Shown: positions 5,904-6,222 of the stretch, piece after piece
Layout of the letters: every line of letters starts with the position of its first letter
Position numbering within the stretch: the stretch's first letter is position 1
Assembly (NCBI GenBank): GCA_035646975.1
Contig: DASROJ010000142.1
Coordinates: 1-6,222, forward strand
Source of the DNA: DASROJ01 sp035646975
GTDB taxonomy: Bacteria > Acidobacteriota > Polarisedimenticolia > JACPZX01 > DASXTC01
Direction of reading: 5' to 3'
Length of the DNA: 6,222 nt
Notes under the pieces: generated by a model
Seen by the model: only the letters and a program-made list of their open reading frames with translations
Told to the model about the DNA's origin: nothing
Databases searched by the model: none
Made by a program: the position numbers and the translations under genes

Positions 5904-5911
5904 TCAGGAGG
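5896..5911. repeat. Perfect 16-bp palindrome across abutting convergent stop codons
   Basis: CCTCCTGATCAGGAGG reads the same on both strands. Its centre falls exactly between the TGA of the alcohol dehydrogenase (5901-5903) and the TGA of the ketosynthase on the other strand (complement 5906-5904). As RNA it could fold as a six-pair stem with a GATC loop from either direction, but no U-run follows on either strand. A weak bidirectional terminator is possible and not demonstrated. Confidence 0.55.
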
Positions 5912-6222
5912 TCGGATTGAGCATCACCAGCGCCGAGTTCTTGCTGCCGAACCCGATGCAGTTGCAGACCGCGGCCTGGAATTCGGCGCGTCTGGGGGAG
6001 TGCGGCACGTAGTCGAGATCGAACCCCTCGTCGGGGTTCTCCAGGTTGACCGTCGGCGGAATGATCCGGTCCCGCATCGCCAGCGCCGTGGCGGCAACAC
6101 CCATCGCGCCACAGGCTCCCTGCGGATGGCCGAACATCGACTTGGTGGCCGACACCGGCAAGCTGTCGGCGTGCCCGCCGAACACCTTGCGGATGACGCG
6201 GGTCTCGACCTCGTCGTTGATC
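5904..6222 (-). CDS. Beta-ketoacyl-ACP synthase (FabF/KAS II type), C-terminal 105 residues (partial)
   Basis: The reading frame is open to the window edge and shows the thiolase-fold C-terminal half of a ketosynthase. The visible part starts with NDEVETRVIRKVFG (the FabF ND-x2-ET region). It then has VSATKSMFGHPQGACGAMG, with the conserved Lys (K27 of the visible part) and the second catalytic His (H32) of the Cys-His-His triad. The catalytic Cys and first His lie outside the window. The protein ends with CNCIGFGSKNSALVMLNPTS. In FabF this last region reads GFGG followed by x-N; the gating Phe is kept and the second Gly is Ser here. The enzyme condenses malonyl-ACP with acyl-ACP in fatty-acid or polyketide-like synthesis. 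A dedicated secondary pathway cannot be excluded without the upstream genes. The gene converges on the alcohol dehydrogenase with no bases between the stop codons. Confidence 0.9.
   Translation of the reverse strand, partial: INDEVETRVIRKVFGGHADSLPVSATKSMFGHPQGACGAMGVAATALAMRDRIIPPTVNLENPDEGFDLDYVPHSPRRAEFQAAVCNCIGFGSKNSALVMLNPTS

Overview
This 6.2 kb window is ordinary high-GC bacterial chromosome. It is densely coded and holds no mobile element, RNA gene or CRISPR array that I can recognise. Several things point loosely to an uncultured, soil-type, high-GC phylum such as Acidobacteriota or a relative: the strong G/C third-position bias with long antisense open frames, a tandem pair of thiamine-diphosphate 2-oxoacid dehydrogenase E1 genes, a TlpA-type lipoprotein and an NmrA-like reductase. 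That placement is an impression from gene style, not a demonstrated assignment.

Layout. Positions 1-1243 (minus strand) hold two overlapping E1 genes of a 2-oxoacid dehydrogenase complex: a complete 352-residue E1-alpha-like protein, then the first 62 codons of a second E1 protein joined to it by a 4-base GTGA overlap. A good sigma70-like promoter lies in the 81-base gap upstream. Positions 1325-3840 (minus strand) form a compact three-gene set in the order tlpA-like thioredoxin lipoprotein, diiron-type metallo-beta-lactamase-fold protein, exported YceI-family protein, with gaps of 22 and 10 bases. Positions 3841-4003 are a divergent intergenic region with a 16-base direct repeat, a leader hairpin and a candidate minus-strand promoter. 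Positions 4004-5903 (plus strand) carry an NmrA-like NAD(P)-binding reductase and a zinc-dependent medium-chain alcohol dehydrogenase. Positions 5904-6222 (minus strand) are the C-terminal end of a FabF-type beta-ketoacyl-ACP synthase whose stop codon abuts the dehydrogenase stop codon.

How the genes may work together. The E1 pair feeds an acyl-CoA-producing dehydrogenase complex whose remaining subunits should lie beyond position 1. The tlpA/MBL/yceI set combines an envelope thiol-redox protein, a predicted cytoplasmic diiron protein resembling the oxygen-reducing domain of flavodiiron proteins, and a secreted lipocalin-like protein. It could be a redox or stress module, but no sequence evidence fixes a substrate. 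The two plus-strand oxidoreductases are probably co-transcribed, with unknown substrates.

The most notable non-coding signals are a perfect 7-bp hairpin at the MBL/yceI junction, with the upstream stop codon and the downstream Shine-Dalgarno bases in its loop, and the repeat-plus-hairpin leader before the tlpA-like gene. I did not find a clearly new biological system here.
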